Shown: in pieces, positions 15,953-27,657 of the stretch
Numbering within the stretch: position 1 is the first letter of the stretch
How the letters are laid out: each line of letters opens with the position of its first letter
DNA from: Aureivirga sp. CE67
Lineage (GTDB): Bacteria; Bacteroidota; Bacteroidia; Flavobacteriales; Flavobacteriaceae
NCBI RefSeq assembly: GCF_015767245.1
Contig: NZ_JADOTV010000001.1
Location: forward strand, 372,001 to 436,000
Length of the DNA: 64,000 nucleotides
Direction: 5' to 3'
Translations under genes and position numbers: made by a program
Notes under the pieces: generated by a model
Seen by the model: only the letters and a program-made list of their open reading frames with translations
What the model was told of the DNA's origin: nothing
Databases searched by the model: none

Positions 15953-16795
15953 ATGTTTAAAAAAATAGCAACTATCTTTTTAATTGCTGCATCAATTTCG
16001 ACTGCTGATGCTCAAATTACAACACCTCAACCTAGTCCAAAAAGTTCATTAGAACAAATCGTTGGTATTTCTGAAATTACTGTTGATTATTCTAGACCAG
16101 CTACAAGAGGAAGAAAAATCTTTGGAGGTTTAGTACCTTACGGAAAATTATGGAGAACTGGAGCTAACAATAATACAAAAGTTACTTTCAATTCTAATGT
16201 ATCTGTTGAAGGAGAGTCTATCAAAAAAGGTGCTTATGCTTTATATACTATTCCAAATGAGTCTGACTGGGAAATCATTTTCTATGAAGATACTGACAAC
16301 TGGGGATTACCAAGAAAATGGGATGAGTCTAAAGTAGCTGCTAAATTTAGAGTTCCTACAATGAAAATTGCAAATGCGGAATCTTTCACAATTGATATTA
16401 CAGATATCAACATGGGAGGAGCAACAATGAATATTTATTGGGCAACTACTAAAGTAAGTTTCAAAGTTACTGTTCCTACTAGTGAATTAGTAACAGAATC
16501 TATTAATGAAATAATGAGTGGACCAAGTGCTGCTGATTATGCAAGTGCTGCTAGATTCTATTTTGATTCAGGAAAAGACACTAAAAAAGCTTTAGAATGG
16601 ATGAACAAAGCCTTAGAATTAGGTGGAGAGAAATTCTGGTTATTAAGACAAAAGTCTTTAATGCAAGCTAAGTTAGGGGATTATAAAGAAGCAATCGTAA
16701 CTGCAAAAAGATCTTTAAAATTAGCTAAAGAAAACAAAAATGATGATTACGTAAAAATGAATGAAGACTCTATCAAAGAGTGGAGAAAAAAGTAA
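15953..16795 (+). CDS. DUF2911 domain protein with C-terminal TPR-like repeats, exported
   Basis: A 280-residue protein. The start at 15953 gives a clean signal peptide (MFKKIATIFLIAASISTADAQ); an upstream in-frame ATG lies inside the promoter. The DUF2911 beta domain follows, with the typical ISEITVDYSRPATRGRKIFG and LVPYGKLWRTGANN, up to about residue 175. Residues about 190-275 are helical repeats (ALEWMNKALELGGEKFWLL, KLGDYKEAIVTAKRSLKLA), TPR-like. The molecular function of DUF2911 is unknown; a periplasmic location is inferred. Confidence 0.88.
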   Translation: MFKKIATIFLIAASISTADAQITTPQPSPKSSLEQIVGISEITVDYSRPATRGRKIFGGLVPYGKLWRTGANNNTKVTFNSNVSVEGESIKKGAYALYTIPNESDWEIIFYEDTDNWGLPRKWDESKVAAKFRVPTMKIANAESFTIDITDINMGGATMNIYWATTKVSFKVTVPTSELVTESINEIMSGPSAADYASAARFYFDSGKDTKKALEWMNKALELGGEKFWLLRQKSLMQAKLGDYKEAIVTAKRSLKLAKENKNDDYVKMNEDSIKEWRKK

Positions 16796-16818
16796 TTTTC
16801 GTTTTAATATAAAATAAA

Positions 16819-16850
16819 AAAGAGGTTTTCAAATTTGAAAACCTCTTTTT
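16819..16850. terminator. Bidirectional terminator between DUF2911 and DUF3467 genes
   Basis: AAAGAGGTTTTCAAA pairs with TTTGAAAACCTCTTT, with T/A runs on both sides, between convergent genes. It ends the rpoBC cluster on the minus strand. Confidence 0.9.
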
Positions 16851-16856
16851 GTTTAT

Positions 16857-17174
16857 TTATGCTTCACCTGTTGGTCCAAAATTCATTGGAATATGTGGTT
16901 GATCATAATCTTTAATTTCACCATGAGCTTGTTCGAATTTTTTAACATTCTCAGCTAATGCTTTTGTCAGTCTTTTCGCATGTTGCGGAGTTAAAATAAC
17001 TCTTGACTTAACTTTCGCTTTAGGTACTCCAGGCATCACACTAATAAAGTCTACTATAAACTCAGAAATTGAGTGGTTAATAATAGCTAAGTTAGCATAA
17101 GTTCCTTCAGCAACTTTCTCATCTAACTCGATATTAATTTGTTGCCCGTCGTTTTTTGGTTTATTATCTTCCAT
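16857..17174 (-). CDS. DUF3467 family protein
   Basis: A 105-residue acidic protein typical of the Bacteroidota DUF3467 family: INIELDEKVAEGTYANLAIINHS, EFIVDFISVMPGVPKAKV, SRVILTPQHAKRLTKALAEN. It starts 3 bases after the rpoC stop and is almost certainly co-transcribed with RNA polymerase genes; from memory this linkage is common in the phylum. No enzymatic motif is visible. Function unknown. Confidence 0.9.
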   Translation of the reverse strand: MEDNKPKNDGQQINIELDEKVAEGTYANLAIINHSISEFIVDFISVMPGVPKAKVKSRVILTPQHAKRLTKALAENVKKFEQAHGEIKDYDQPHIPMNFGPTGEA

Positions 17175-17177
17175 TTA

Positions 17178-20100
17178 TTAAAGATTTGAGTCCATTTCTT
17201 CTTTAGAACCAACTATAATATTATCATAAATTCTCATTCCAGTACCAGCTGGAATTCTCTTACCAACAATAACATTCTCTTTTAATCCTTCTAAGTAATC
17301 TACTTTTCCGTTTACTGCTGCTTCGTTCAGTACTTTTGTAGTTTCCTGGAACGATGCTGCTGAGATGAATGATTTTGTTTGTAATGAAGCTCTTGTAATA
17401 CCTTGTAAGATTTGCTCTGCTGTTGCAGGTTGTGCATCTCTAGTTACTACTAAGTTCTTGTCATTACGTTTTAAAATTGAGTTTTCATCACGTAATTCAC
17501 GAGAAGTAATAATTTGTCCTGGTTTCAAGCTATCAGAATCACCAGCATCCTCAACAATCTTCATTCCATAGATAGCATCATTTTGCTGTATGAAATCAGA
17601 CTTGTGAACTAATTGGTTTTCTAAGAATAAAGTATCTCCAGAATCAATAATTCTTACTTTACGCATCATTTGACGTACTACAACCTCAAAATGCTTATCG
17701 TTAATTTTTACCCCCTGAAGTCTATATACCTCTTGAATCTCATTTACTAAGAACTCTTGTACTTTTCCAGGTCCTTGAATATTTAAAATATCTGTTGGTG
17801 TAATAGCTCCATCTGATAAAGGCATTCCTGCTTTTACGAAATCGTTTTCTTGTACTAAGATCTGGTTAGAAAGTTTTACTAAGTACTTTTTAACTTCTCC
17901 TAATTTAGACTCAACGATGATTTCACGGTTACCACGTTTGATTTTTCCAAACGAAACAACTCCATCAATTTGAGAAACTACAGCTGGGTTAGAAGGGTTA
18001 CGTGCTTCGAATAACTCTGTTACACGTGGAAGACCTCCTGTAATATCTCCTGCTTTTCCTGATTTACGAGGAATCTTAACAAGAGTTTTACCAGTTTTAA
18101 TTGTTTCTCCATCTTCGATCATTAAGTGAGCTCCTACAGGTAAAGAATAAGATCTTAATACTTCTCCGTCATTTCCTAAGATTAATAACGTTGGAATAAT
18201 TTTCTTGTTCTTAGATTCTGTAATAACTTTTTCCTGGTGACCTGTCTGTTCGTCAATCTCAACGTTGTAGTTAACTCCAAGTTCGATATTTTCGAATTGT
18301 ACGCTTCCTCCAAACTCTGAAACGATTACCCCATTAAATGGATCCCATTGACAAACTACATCACCTTTCTTAATCATTTGGTTTTCATTAATAAAGATAT
18401 GAGAACCGTAAGGGATATTATTTGTACTTAAAACAAGGTTTGTTTCAGGGTCAATAATCTTAATTTCAGACGTTCTTGAAATTACAATATTAACTTTATT
18501 TCCTTGATTATCTTCTCCTTCAACAGTATTTAAATCTTCAATTACTGCTTTTCCAGGGAATTTACTAATCAATTTATTATCTTCAGAAATATTTCCGGCT
18601 ACCCCTCCAACGTGGAACGTTCTTAATGTAAGCTGTGTTCCTGGCTCTCCAATAGATTGTGCAGCGATAACTCCAACTGCCTCTCCAATTTGAACCATTT
18701 TTCTTGTTGAAAGTGATTGTCCATAACACTTAGCACAGATACCTAATTTAGCCTCACAAGTTAAAGCAGTTCTTACTTCAACTGTTTCAATTGGTGATTC
18801 TTCAATTTTGGCAACGATTAACTCGTCAATTTCTTCACCTGCGTTTGCATATACTTCTTTAGAAATTGGGTCTACAACATCATTTAATGCTACACGCCCA
18901 ATAATTCTTTCTCCAAGTGTTTCAACGATCTCGTCATTTTTCTTTAATGCTTGAACATTTAATCCTCTTAAAGTTCCACAATCATCTTCGTTAATAATTA
19001 CATCTTGTGCAACATCAACTAAACGACGTGTTAAGTATCCGGCATCGGCAGTTTTTAAGGCTGTATCGGCAAGACCTTTACGAGCCCCGTGCGTAGAGAT
19101 AAAGTATTCAAGAATTGAAAGACCTTCTTTAAAGTTAGAAAGAATCGGGTTTTCAATAATCTCTCCACCTCCAGCAGTAGATTTTTTAGGTTTTGCCATC
19201 AGACCACGCATACCAGTTAACTGACGAATCTGCTCTTTCGAACCTCTGGCTCCAGAATCAAGCATCATAAATACAGAGTTGAATCCTTGTTGGTCTTCTC
19301 TTAGACGCTTCATTGAAAGCTCTGTTAATTTATTGTTCGTAGATCCCCAGATATCAATCACCTGATTATAACGTTCTTTGTTTGTCAACATACCCATGTT
19401 ATAACTCATGATGATTTCATCAACCTTCGCGTTAGCTTCAGCAATCATTGTTTCCTTTTCTGGTGGAATAATGATATCACCTAAACTGAATGATAATCCT
19501 CCTTGGAATGCATACTTATATCCCATATTTTTAATAGAATCTAAGAATTGTCCTGTCGTTGGAATATCTGTTACCTTTAAGATTCTACCAATGATATCTC
19601 TTAAAGATTTTTTATTTAATACTTCATTAATGTATCCTGCTTTCTCTGGTACAACTTCATTTACTAAAACTCTACCTACAGTAGTTTTAATAATTCTTTG
19701 TACTCTATCACCATTCTCATCAATGTCCCAAGTTTTTACTTTAATTCCTGCATTTAAGTCAACAGCTTTTTCGTTGAAAGCGATGATTAATTCTTCAGGA
19801 GAATAGAAAGTTAAACCTTCTCCTTTAATTGGATATTCAGGAGTAGACTTTCTTTCTTTTGTCATATAGTAAAGACCTAATACCATATCCTGAGAAGGTA
19901 CAGTAATAGGAGCACCATTTGCTGGATTCAGAATGTTATGTGAAGCTAACATTAATAATTGCGCTTCTAAAATTGCTTCTGGTCCTAATGGTAAGTGAAC
20001 GGCCATCTGATCTCCATCGAAATCGGCATTGAAGGCAGTACACACTAATGGGTGTAATTGAATTGCTTTTCCTTCAATTAATTTCGGTTGGAATGCCTGA

Positions 20101-21452
20101 ATACCTAAACGGTGAAGTGTAGGGGCACGGTTTAGAAGAACTGGATGTCCTTTTAATACGTTTTCTAAAATATCCCAAACTACTGGCTCACGTTTATCGA
20201 TAATCTTCTTAGCAGATTTAACCGTTTTTACAATTCCTCTCTCGATTAATTTACGAATAATGAAAGGCTTGTAAAGCTCAGCTGCCATATCTTTTGGTAA
20301 ACCACACTCATATAATTTTAAAGTTGGTCCTACAACAATTACAGAACGAGCAGAATAATCCACACGCTTACCAAGTAAGTTTTGACGGAAACGACCTTGT
20401 TTACCTTTTAATGAATCAGATAAAGATTTTAATGGTCTGTTTGATTCTGTCTTAACAGCAGATGATTTTCTTGTGTTGTCGAATAATGAATCAACTGATT
20501 CTTGAAGCATACGTTTTTCATTACGTAAGATTACTTCAGGAGCTTTGATTTCCATTAATCGTTTTAAACGATTGTTACGGATAATTACACGACGGTATAA
20601 ATCATTTAAATCAGAAGTAGCAAATCTACCTCCATCTAATGGTACAAGAGGACGTAATTCTGGTGGGATTACTGGGATAGCCTTCATAATCATCCACTCA
20701 GGTAAGTTCTCTCTATTTTTATTTGCGTCTTTAAAAGCTTGAACAACATTCAAACGTTTTAAAGCTTCTGTTTTTCTTTGTTTAGAAGTTTCAGTGTTTG
20801 CTTTGTGTCTTAATTCATAAGATAACTGATCTAAATCAATGTTAGCTAATAAACTAATTAAACACTCTGCTCCCATTTTAGCAACGAATTTCTCAGGATC
20901 AGAATCTTCTAAATATTGATTCTCGATTGGAAGAGTCTCTAAAATATCTAAATACTCTTCTTCTGTTAAGAAATCCATTTTTTGTAATGGCACTCCTTCT
21001 AAGTTTTTAACTCCAGCTGGATTGATTACTACATATCTTTCGTAGTAGATAATCATATCTAGCTTTTTTGAAGGTAAACCTAAAAGGTATCCCATCTTAT
21101 TAGGTAATGATCTAAAGTACCAAATGTGAGCTACAGGCACAACTAAATTGATGTGTCCTACTCTATCTCTACGTACTTTCTTTTCAGTTACCTCTACACC
21201 ACATCGATCACAAACGATTCCCTTGTAACGAATTCTTTTATATTTCCCACAAGCACATTCGTAATCTTTGATAGGTCCAAAAATTCGTTCACAAAATAAA
21301 CCATCTCTTTCTGGTTTGTGTGTACGATAATTTATAGTTTCTGGTTTTAAAACTTCTCCATTTGAGCTAGATAAAATAGACTCTGGTGAAGATAAACCAA
21401 TTGAGATTTTATTAAACTTTTTTACAGTGTATTTATCGTTCTTTTTTGCCAT
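17178..21452 (-). CDS. rpoC: DNA-directed RNA polymerase subunit beta'
   Basis: A 1424-residue beta' subunit. The N-terminal zinc-binding module is visible as [25 protein letters not shown] (about 68-92). The catalytic Mg-binding motif reads [12 protein letters not shown], and the second zinc site is [13 protein letters not shown]. The bridge-helix/trigger-loop region with [16 protein letters not shown] is present. It follows rpoB after an 86-base gap that contains a perfect 34-base palindrome, and is followed closely by the DUF3467 gene. Confidence 0.99.
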   Translation of the reverse strand: MAKKNDKYTVKKFNKISIGLSSPESILSSSNGEVLKPETINYRTHKPERDGLFCERIFGPIKDYECACGKYKRIRYKGIVCDRCGVEVTEKKVRRDRVGHINLVVPVAHIWYFRSLPNKMGYLLGLPSKKLDMIIYYERYVVINPAGVKNLEGVPLQKMDFLTEEEYLDILETLPIENQYLEDSDPEKFVAKMGAECLISLLANIDLDQLSYELRHKANTETSKQRKTEALKRLNVVQAFKDANKNRENLPEWMIMKAIPVIPPELRPLVPLDGGRFATSDLNDLYRRVIIRNNRLKRLMEIKAPEVILRNEKRMLQESVDSLFDNTRKSSAVKTESNRPLKSLSDSLKGKQGRFRQNLLGKRVDYSARSVIVVGPTLKLYECGLPKDMAAELYKPFIIRKLIERGIVKTVKSAKKIIDKREPVVWDILENVLKGHPVLLNRAPTLHRLGIQAFQPKLIEGKAIQLHPLVCTAFNADFDGDQMAVHLPLGPEAILEAQLLMLASHNILNPANGAPITVPSQDMVLGLYYMTKERKSTPEYPIKGEGLTFYSPEELIIAFNEKAVDLNAGIKVKTWDIDENGDRVQRIIKTTVGRVLVNEVVPEKAGYINEVLNKKSLRDIIGRILKVTDIPTTGQFLDSIKNMGYKYAFQGGLSFSLGDIIIPPEKETMIAEANAKVDEIIMSYNMGMLTNKERYNQVIDIWGSTNNKLTELSMKRLREDQQGFNSVFMMLDSGARGSKEQIRQLTGMRGLMAKPKKSTAGGGEIIENPILSNFKEGLSILEYFISTHGARKGLADTALKTADAGYLTRRLVDVAQDVIINEDDCGTLRGLNVQALKKNDEIVETLGERIIGRVALNDVVDPISKEVYANAGEEIDELIVAKIEESPIETVEVRTALTCEAKLGICAKCYGQSLSTRKMVQIGEAVGVIAAQSIGEPGTQLTLRTFHVGGVAGNISEDNKLISKFPGKAVIEDLNTVEGEDNQGNKVNIVISRTSEIKIIDPETNLVLSTNNIPYGSHIFINENQMIKKGDVVCQWDPFNGVIVSEFGGSVQFENIELGVNYNVEIDEQTGHQEKVITESKNKKIIPTLLILGNDGEVLRSYSLPVGAHLMIEDGETIKTGKTLVKIPRKSGKAGDITGGLPRVTELFEARNPSNPAVVSQIDGVVSFGKIKRGNREIIVESKLGEVKKYLVKLSNQILVQENDFVKAGMPLSDGAITPTDILNIQGPGKVQEFLVNEIQEVYRLQGVKINDKHFEVVVRQMMRKVRIIDSGDTLFLENQLVHKSDFIQQNDAIYGMKIVEDAGDSDSLKPGQIITSRELRDENSILKRNDKNLVVTRDAQPATAEQILQGITRASLQTKSFISAASFQETTKVLNEAAVNGKVDYLEGLKENVIVGKRIPAGTGMRIYDNIIVGSKEEMDSNL

Positions 21453-21494
21453 GGTATATGGTTTCGATTTGAAATGTAAAAATTCTTCATTGAA

Positions 21495-21528
21495 ATTGAG
21501 AGTATTATATTAATATAATACTCTCAAT
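21495..21528 (-). promoter_or_regulatory. Perfect 34-base palindrome between rpoB and rpoC
   Basis: ATTGAGAGTATTATATT followed directly by its exact reverse complement. In RNA this gives a stem of about 15 bp with a minimal loop. There is no T-run after it on the minus strand, so an RNA processing or stability site seems more likely than a terminator. Confidence 0.6.
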
Positions 21529-21538
21529 TATTTTAATA

Positions 21539-24500
21539 TTATTCCTCTAGTCTAACGTCTAATCCAAGACCTTTAAGCTCATGCATTAATACATTGAACG
21601 ATTCTGGAAGACCTGGTTCTGGCATTGTTTCACCTTTCACAATTGCTTCATAAGCTTTTGCTCTACCCATTACATCATCCGACTTAATAGTCAAGATTTC
21701 TCTAAGTGTAGAAGATGCTCCATAGGCTTCTAGAGCCCATACCTCCATCTCTCCAAAACGCTGACCTCCAAATTGTGCTTTACCTCCAAGTGGTTGTTGC
21801 GTAATTAGTGAGTAAGGACCAATAGAACGAGCATGCATTTTATCATCAATCATGTGACCTAGTTTAATCATATAGATTACTCCTACTGTCGCTGGTTGAT
21901 CGAATCTTTCTCCTGTTCCTCCATCATATAAGTAAGAATGTCCATATTCTGGAATTCCTGCTTCACTAATGTATCCTGAGATTTGATCAATTGACGCACC
22001 ATCAAAAATTGGTGTAGCATACTTTGTGTTAAGTTTTTGACCTGCCCATCCAAGTACTGTCTCGTAAATCTGTCCAATATTCATACGCGAAGGTACCCCT
22101 AATGGATTTAATACGATATCTACTGGTGTTCCATCTTCTAAGAATGGCATATCTTCTTGACGAACGATACGTGCAACAATACCTTTGTTTCCGTGACGTC
22201 CCGCCATTTTATCTCCAACTTTTAATTTACGTTTCTTAGCGATGTAAATCTTAGCTAGTTTTACGATTCCTGATGGTAATTCATCTCCAACAGAGATTGT
22301 AAATTTCTCTCTTCTTAAAGCTCCTTGTAAATCACTTACTTTAATTTTGTAATTGTGAACAAGTTCAACAACTAAGCTATTCAAATCTTCATCTGTTGTC
22401 CAAGCTCCCTTAGTTAAGTGCGTGTAATCTTGTACTGCATTTAACATTTTAAGAGTAAATTTCTTACCTCTTGGGAATACGTCTTCACCTAAATCATTTT
22501 GAACTCCTTGAGAAGTTTTCCCACTAATTAAAGAGAATAATTTTTCAATTAATACTTGTCTTAGTTCTTCAAACTTTCCAGTAAATTTCGCTTCTAATCT
22601 TGCGATATCTTCTTTATCTCTAGTTCTCTTCGACTTATCTTTAACAGCTCTCTTGAATAATTTCTTATCAATAACAACTCCTCTTAAAGATGGTGAAGCT
22701 TTTAATGAAGCATCTTTTACATCACCTGCTTTATCACCAAAGATCGCACGTAAAAGTTTCTCTTCTGGTGTTGGATCAGATTCTCCTTTTGGTGTAATTT
22801 TACCAATAAGAATATCTCCAGGCTTCACTTCAGCTCCAATACGAATCATACCATTTTCATCAAGATCTTTAGTAGCATCTTCACTTACATTTGGAATGTC
22901 ATTTGTAAGTTCTTCCGCTCCTAATTTAGTATCTCTAACATCTAATGAATACTCATCGATATGAATTGAAGTAAAGATATCTTCTCTTACAACTCTTTCA
23001 GAAATTACAATCGCATCCTCGAAGTTATATCCTTTCCAAGGCATGAAGGCAACTTTCATATTTCTACCTAAAGCTAACTCTCCATTTTGCGTTGCATAAC
23101 CTTCACAAAGTACTTGACCTTCTTCAACTCTATCACCTTTTCTTACAATAGGTTTTAAGTTAATTGAAGTACCTTGGTTAGTTTTTCTAAACTTAATTAA
23201 GTTATATTTTGTTATATCATTTTCAAAACTTACTAACTTTTCTTCTTCTGTCTTGTCATAGATAATGTGGATTTCATTTGAATCTACATATTCTACAACT
23301 CCATTTCCTTCTGCGTTAATAAGTACTCTTGAATCTTTTGCTACTCTGCGTTCTAATCCAGTTCCAACAATTGGTGCTTCAGGACGTAATAATGGTACTG
23401 CCTGACGCATCATGTTTGACCCCATTAAGGCACGGTTGGCATCATCATGCTCTAAGAATGGAATTAAAGAAGCTGAAATAGATGCAATCTGGTTTGGAGA
23501 AACATCCATATAGTGTACATCAGTTGGTTCAACTACAGGGAAATCTCCATTCTCACGAATAATTACTTTACTTTCAACAAAACTACCATCTTCATTTAAA
23601 GCAATATTCGACTGAGCGATTTTCATTCCTTCTTCCTCTTCTGCACTTAAATATTGTGGTGCTTCAGAGAAATCAACAATCCCATCATTAATTTTATGAT
23701 AAGGTGTCTCAATGAATCCTAAATTATTTACTTTAGCATAAACAGCTAAAGAAGAAATTAATCCAATATTTGGTCCCTCAGGAGTTTCAATTGGACATAA
23801 TCTTCCGTAATGTGTATAGTGAACGTCTCGCACCTCGAATCCAGCTCTTTCACGAGAAAGACCTCCAGGTCCTAAGGCAGATAAACGACGCTTATGAGTA
23901 ATCTCTGCTAATGGATTTGTTTGATCCATGAACTGAGATAACTGGTTTGTTCCGAAGAACGAGTTAATTACAGAAGAAAGTGTTTTAGCATTAATTAAAT
24001 CAATTGGAGTAAACACCTCATTGTCACGAACATTCATTCTTTCACGAATAGTTCTTGCCATACGAGATAATCCTACACCAAACTGAGCTGCTAATTGCTC
24101 ACCTACCGTACGAACACGTCTATTTGATAAGTGATCAATATCATCAACTTCAGCTTTAGAGTTGATTAATTTAATTAAGTTTTTGATGATTGTAATGATA
24201 TCTTCCTTAGTTAAAACTTTGATATCAATATCAACATCTAAACCTAATTTTGTATTCATTCTATAACGACCAACTTCCCCTAAATTATAACGTTGCTCAG
24301 AGAAGAATAATTTATCAATAATTCCCTTTGCAGTCTCATAATCTGGCGGTTCAGCGTTACGTAATTGTCTATAAATATGTTCAACAGCCTCTTTTTCAGA
24401 GTTTGTTGGATCTTTTTGAAGTGTATTGTGAATAATTGCATAATCTCCAGAGTCATTATCCTCTTTATGCAATAAAATTGTTTTTGTTCCAGCATCAACA

Positions 24501-25354
24501 ATTTCGTCAATATGTTCTTTCTCTAAAATTGTATCACGATCGAAAATAATTTCGTTACGCTCAATTGATACAACCTCTCCAGTATCTTCATCTACGAAAT
24601 CTTCATGCCAAGTTTTAAGCACACGAGCGGCTAATTTACGTCCTAAGACTTTCTTTAATCCACTCTTAGAAACCTTAATCTCTTCTGCAAGATCAAAAAT
24701 TTCTAAAATATCTTTATCTCTTTCAAAACCAATAGCTCTGAAAAGAGTAGTTACAGGTAACTTTTTCTTACGATCGATGTAAGCATACATCACCTGATTA
24801 ATATCTGTAGCAAATTCAATCCATGAACCTTTGAATGGAATAATTCTCGCAGAATAAAGTTTTGTTCCATTCGCGTGGAATGATTGACCGAAGAATACCC
24901 CCGGTGAACGGTGTAATTGAGAAACTACAACTCTTTCTGCTCCATTAATCACAAACGTACCACTATGTGTCATATAAGGAATAGTTCCTAAATAAACATC
25001 TTGTACGATTGTTTCAAAATCTTCGTGTTCAGGATCTGTACAATAAAGCTTAAGTCTAGCTTTAAGAGGTACACTATAGGTTAATCCTCTTTCAATACAT
25101 TCTTGAATTGTATAACGAGGGGGGTCAACAAAATAGTCAAGAAACTCTAATACGAATTGATTTCGAGTATCTGTAATTGGAAAATTATCAGAGAAGGTTT
25201 TAAACAGTCCTTCATTACTTCTCACTTCAGCTTTCGTCTGTAATTGAAAGAAATCTTGGAATGACTTGATCTGAATATCTAAGAAATCTGGATATTCAGT
25301 AGTCAAATTAGCTGATGAAAAGTTTATTCTTTCAGTGCTATTTTTCGTTGCCAA
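21539..25354 (-). CDS. rpoB: DNA-directed RNA polymerase subunit beta
   Basis: With a TTG start at 25354 the product is 1271 residues, beginning (M)[13 protein letters not shown], close to the size and N-terminus I expect for flavobacterial RpoB. The frame stays open further upstream, but that extension ([17 protein letters not shown]) looks non-coding, and no ATG offers a better start. Conserved blocks include the rifampicin region [33 protein letters not shown] with Gln/Asp/His/Arg intact, and RYYGRLC-type sequence as [32 protein letters not shown] near the C-terminal third matches the catalytic-centre region. It lies between rplL and rpoC. Confidence 0.97.
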   Translation of the reverse strand: MATKNSTERINFSSANLTTEYPDFLDIQIKSFQDFFQLQTKAEVRSNEGLFKTFSDNFPITDTRNQFVLEFLDYFVDPPRYTIQECIERGLTYSVPLKARLKLYCTDPEHEDFETIVQDVYLGTIPYMTHSGTFVINGAERVVVSQLHRSPGVFFGQSFHANGTKLYSARIIPFKGSWIEFATDINQVMYAYIDRKKKLPVTTLFRAIGFERDKDILEIFDLAEEIKVSKSGLKKVLGRKLAARVLKTWHEDFVDEDTGEVVSIERNEIIFDRDTILEKEHIDEIVDAGTKTILLHKEDNDSGDYAIIHNTLQKDPTNSEKEAVEHIYRQLRNAEPPDYETAKGIIDKLFFSEQRYNLGEVGRYRMNTKLGLDVDIDIKVLTKEDIITIIKNLIKLINSKAEVDDIDHLSNRRVRTVGEQLAAQFGVGLSRMARTIRERMNVRDNEVFTPIDLINAKTLSSVINSFFGTNQLSQFMDQTNPLAEITHKRRLSALGPGGLSRERAGFEVRDVHYTHYGRLCPIETPEGPNIGLISSLAVYAKVNNLGFIETPYHKINDGIVDFSEAPQYLSAEEEEGMKIAQSNIALNEDGSFVESKVIIRENGDFPVVEPTDVHYMDVSPNQIASISASLIPFLEHDDANRALMGSNMMRQAVPLLRPEAPIVGTGLERRVAKDSRVLINAEGNGVVEYVDSNEIHIIYDKTEEEKLVSFENDITKYNLIKFRKTNQGTSINLKPIVRKGDRVEEGQVLCEGYATQNGELALGRNMKVAFMPWKGYNFEDAIVISERVVREDIFTSIHIDEYSLDVRDTKLGAEELTNDIPNVSEDATKDLDENGMIRIGAEVKPGDILIGKITPKGESDPTPEEKLLRAIFGDKAGDVKDASLKASPSLRGVVIDKKLFKRAVKDKSKRTRDKEDIARLEAKFTGKFEELRQVLIEKLFSLISGKTSQGVQNDLGEDVFPRGKKFTLKMLNAVQDYTHLTKGAWTTDEDLNSLVVELVHNYKIKVSDLQGALRREKFTISVGDELPSGIVKLAKIYIAKKRKLKVGDKMAGRHGNKGIVARIVRQEDMPFLEDGTPVDIVLNPLGVPSRMNIGQIYETVLGWAGQKLNTKYATPIFDGASIDQISGYISEAGIPEYGHSYLYDGGTGERFDQPATVGVIYMIKLGHMIDDKMHARSIGPYSLITQQPLGGKAQFGGQRFGEMEVWALEAYGASSTLREILTIKSDDVMGRAKAYEAIVKGETMPEPGLPESFNVLMHELKGLGLDVRLEE

Positions 25355-25414
25355 TGGACAAAGTGTTTTGATTAATATTTTGTTAAAATATAAGAACGAA
25401 TATATACGCAAAAT

Positions 25415-25453
25415 GGTTTAGGTCTAAAGGTTATTCACCCAAAGACCTAAACC
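25415..25453 (-). promoter_or_regulatory. Intercistronic hairpin between rplL and rpoB
   Basis: GGTTTAGGTCT (25415-25425) and AGACCTAAACC (25443-25453) form a perfect 11-bp stem with a 17-base loop, 24 bases after rplL and 60 bases before the chosen rpoB start. E. coli has an attenuator and RNase III site in the same interval; equivalence is inferred. Confidence 0.65.
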
Positions 25454-25476
25454 TAAATGTCTTCTAGACTTAAATA

Positions 25477-25848
25477 TTATTTAAGCTCAACTTCAGCTCC
25501 TGCTTCTTCTAATGATTTTTTAAGACCTTCAGCCTCATCTTTAGAAATTCCTTCTTTAACTGGAGCAGGTGTAGAATCAACTACTGCCTTAGCTTCTTTT
25601 AATCCTAATCCTGTTAATTCTTTAACTAATTTTACTACAGCTAATTTAGAACCTCCTGCTGCTTTTAAGATTACGTCAAATTCAGTTTTCTCTTCTGCTG
25701 CTTCAGCTCCTCCAGCTGGTCCAGCTACTGCTACAGCTGCTGCTGCAGGCTCAATTCCGTACTCCTCTTTTAAAATATCAGCTAACTCATTTACTTCTTT
25801 TACTGTTAAGTTAACAAGTTGTTCTGCGAAATCTTTTAAATCTGCCAT
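25477..25848 (-). CDS. rplL: 50S ribosomal protein L7/L12
   Basis: A 123-residue stalk protein. It has an N-terminal dimerisation domain, an Ala/Gly-rich hinge ([21 protein letters not shown]), and the C-terminal factor-binding domain [31 protein letters not shown]. It follows rplJ by 47 bases in the usual L10-L12 order. Confidence 0.98.
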   Translation of the reverse strand: MADLKDFAEQLVNLTVKEVNELADILKEEYGIEPAAAAVAVAGPAGGAEAAEEKTEFDVILKAAGGSKLAVVKLVKELTGLGLKEAKAVVDSTPAPVKEGISKDEAEGLKKSLEEAGAEVELK

Positions 25849-25895
25849 TTTGTTTTGTTTTAAAAAAATTATTATTTAGTGTATTTGTGCTTTCT

Positions 25896-26414
25896 TTATT
25901 CTTTTTCAGATAAAGTCTTAAGAATACCTGAAAGTTTTGAACCTCCTGATTGTAATGCTGAAACAACATTCTTCGCTGGAGATTGTAATAATCCAATGAT
26001 ATCCGCAATAACTTCTTCCTTAGATTTGATGCTTACTAATGCGTCTAATTGATCATCACCAACATAAACTGCTTCTTCTACGTATGCACCTTTTAATAAA
26101 GGCTTTTCTGATTTCTTACGGAAATCTTTGATTACTTTTGCTGGAGCATTTCCAGTTTCAGAAATCATTAAAGAAGTACTTCCTTTTAAAGTAGTAGGTA
26201 ATTCTCCAAAATCTTTTCCTGAATTTTCCATTGCTTTAGAAAGCAATGTATTTTTAACAACTGCCAATTGAACGTCAGCTTTAAAACAAGCTCTACGTAA
26301 ATTTGAAGTATCTTGAGCATTCAATCCTGAAATATCTGCTAAATAAAAAATATTTCCTTCAGTTAATTGCGCTGTTAAATCTTCTATAATTGCTGATTTT
26401 TCTTCTCTAGTCAT
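25896..26414 (-). CDS. rplJ: 50S ribosomal protein L10
   Basis: A 172-residue stalk-base protein (MTREEKSAIIEDLTAQLTEG, LRRACFKADVQLAVVKNTLL) that anchors L7/L12 dimers to 23S rRNA. The rplA-rplJ gap is only 22 bases, too short for an L10-binding leader like the one in E. coli, so autoregulation, if present, must act elsewhere. Confidence 0.98.
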   Translation of the reverse strand: MTREEKSAIIEDLTAQLTEGNIFYLADISGLNAQDTSNLRRACFKADVQLAVVKNTLLSKAMENSGKDFGELPTTLKGSTSLMISETGNAPAKVIKDFRKKSEKPLLKGAYVEEAVYVGDDQLDALVSIKSKEEVIADIIGLLQSPAKNVVSALQSGGSKLSGILKTLSEKE

Positions 26415-26436
26415 AATTAATGAGTTTTAACGAACA

Positions 26437-27126
26437 TTAAACTGTTTTAGGATCAATTGCAACACCTGGACTCATAGTACTTGACATAGAGATACTCTTA
26501 ATGTAAGTTCCTTTAGCTGCAGTTGGTTTTAATTTAATAATCGTTTGAATTAATTCATTTGCATTTTCAGTGATCTTTTGAGCATCAAAAGATGCTTTAC
26601 CGATCGCAGCGTGAACGATTCCAGTTCTATCAACTTTAAAGTCAATTTTACCAGCCTTCACATCTTTAACTGCTTTTGCAATATCCATAGTTACTGTACC
26701 AGTCTTAGGGTTTGGCATTAAACCTCTAGGTCCTAAAATTCTACCTAATGGTCCTAATTTACCCATTACACTTGGCATAGTAATAATTACATCAACATCT
26801 GTCCAACCACCTTTGATTTTTTGTAAATATTCATCTAAACCAACGTAGTCAGCTCCTGCTTCTTTCGCATCTGCTTCTTTATCAGGAGTTACTAATGCTA
26901 ATACTTTTACATCTTTTCCAGTTCCGTGAGGTAATGTTACAACCCCTCTAACCATTTGATTTGCCTTACGAGGATCAACTCCTAATCTTACAGCTAAATC
27001 TACAGATGCGTCAAAGTTTACATTTGTAATATCTTTTACTAATGCAGCAGCTTCTTCTAAACTGTATGCTTTTGTTGCATCAACTTTACTTACAGCTTCC
27101 TTTTGCTTTTTTGTTAATTTTGCCAT
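26437..27126 (-). CDS. rplA: 50S ribosomal protein L1
   Basis: A 229-residue L1-stalk protein. The signature region is VDIAKAV-type sequence with [21 protein letters not shown], and the C-terminus ([20 protein letters not shown]) is complete. It follows rplK by 15 bases. L1 is a translational repressor of L11-L1 operons in other bacteria; a candidate leader hairpin ahead of rplK is listed separately. Confidence 0.98.
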   Translation of the reverse strand: MAKLTKKQKEAVSKVDATKAYSLEEAAALVKDITNVNFDASVDLAVRLGVDPRKANQMVRGVVTLPHGTGKDVKVLALVTPDKEADAKEAGADYVGLDEYLQKIKGGWTDVDVIITMPSVMGKLGPLGRILGPRGLMPNPKTGTVTMDIAKAVKDVKAGKIDFKVDRTGIVHAAIGKASFDAQKITENANELIQTIIKLKPTAAKGTYIKSISMSSTMSPGVAIDPKTV

Positions 27127-27141
27127 CTCTAATAAATGTTA

Positions 27142-27585
27142 TTAAGATTTTTGTGGAGCATCTCCAGTTACTGTTAGACCCATTGAACGAGCAGTTCCAG
27201 CAATCATAGACATTGCAGATTCGATAGTGAAAGCATTTAAATCTGCCATCTTATCTTCTGCGATAACTTTAATTTGATCCCATGAAACACTTGCTACTTT
27301 GTTACGGTTTGGCTCTCCAGAACCTTTTTTAATTTTTGCTGCTTCTAATAATTGTACTGCAGCTGGTGGAGTTTTAACAACGAAGTCAAATGATTTATCA
27401 GTGTAAACTGTAATTACAACTGGTAAAACTTTTCCTTGCTTATCTTGAGTTCTTGCATTAAACTGCTTACAGAACTCCATAATGTTAACTCCGGCAGCAC
27501 CTAAAGCAGGTCCTACTGGTGGCGAAGGATTAGCTGCTCCTCCACGCACTTGTAATTTTACTACCTTACTTACTTCTTTTGCCAT
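27142..27585 (-). CDS. rplK: 50S ribosomal protein L11
   Basis: A 147-residue protein of the GTPase-associated centre. It starts [20 protein letters not shown], then [26 protein letters not shown], and has the C-terminal rRNA-binding domain with [15 protein letters not shown]. It is preceded by a 72-base gap containing an 8-bp stem-loop. Confidence 0.98.
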   Translation of the reverse strand: MAKEVSKVVKLQVRGGAANPSPPVGPALGAAGVNIMEFCKQFNARTQDKQGKVLPVVITVYTDKSFDFVVKTPPAAVQLLEAAKIKKGSGEPNRNKVASVSWDQIKVIAEDKMADLNAFTIESAMSMIAGTARSMGLTVTGDAPQKS

Positions 27586-27603
27586 TTCTTAAAACTTTTG
27601 TGA

Positions 27604-27637
27604 GATATTACATATAGGTGGAAGCTGTCGTAATATC
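27604..27637 (-). promoter_or_regulatory. Stem-loop in the rplK leader
   Basis: GATATTAC and GTAATATC form a perfect 8-bp stem around an 18-base loop reading GACAGCTTCCACCTATAT on the minus strand, 18 bases ahead of the rplK ATG. A possible L1- or L11-binding leader; inferred. Confidence 0.4.
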
Positions 27638-27657
27638 ATTATTATTTAATGTAACAA

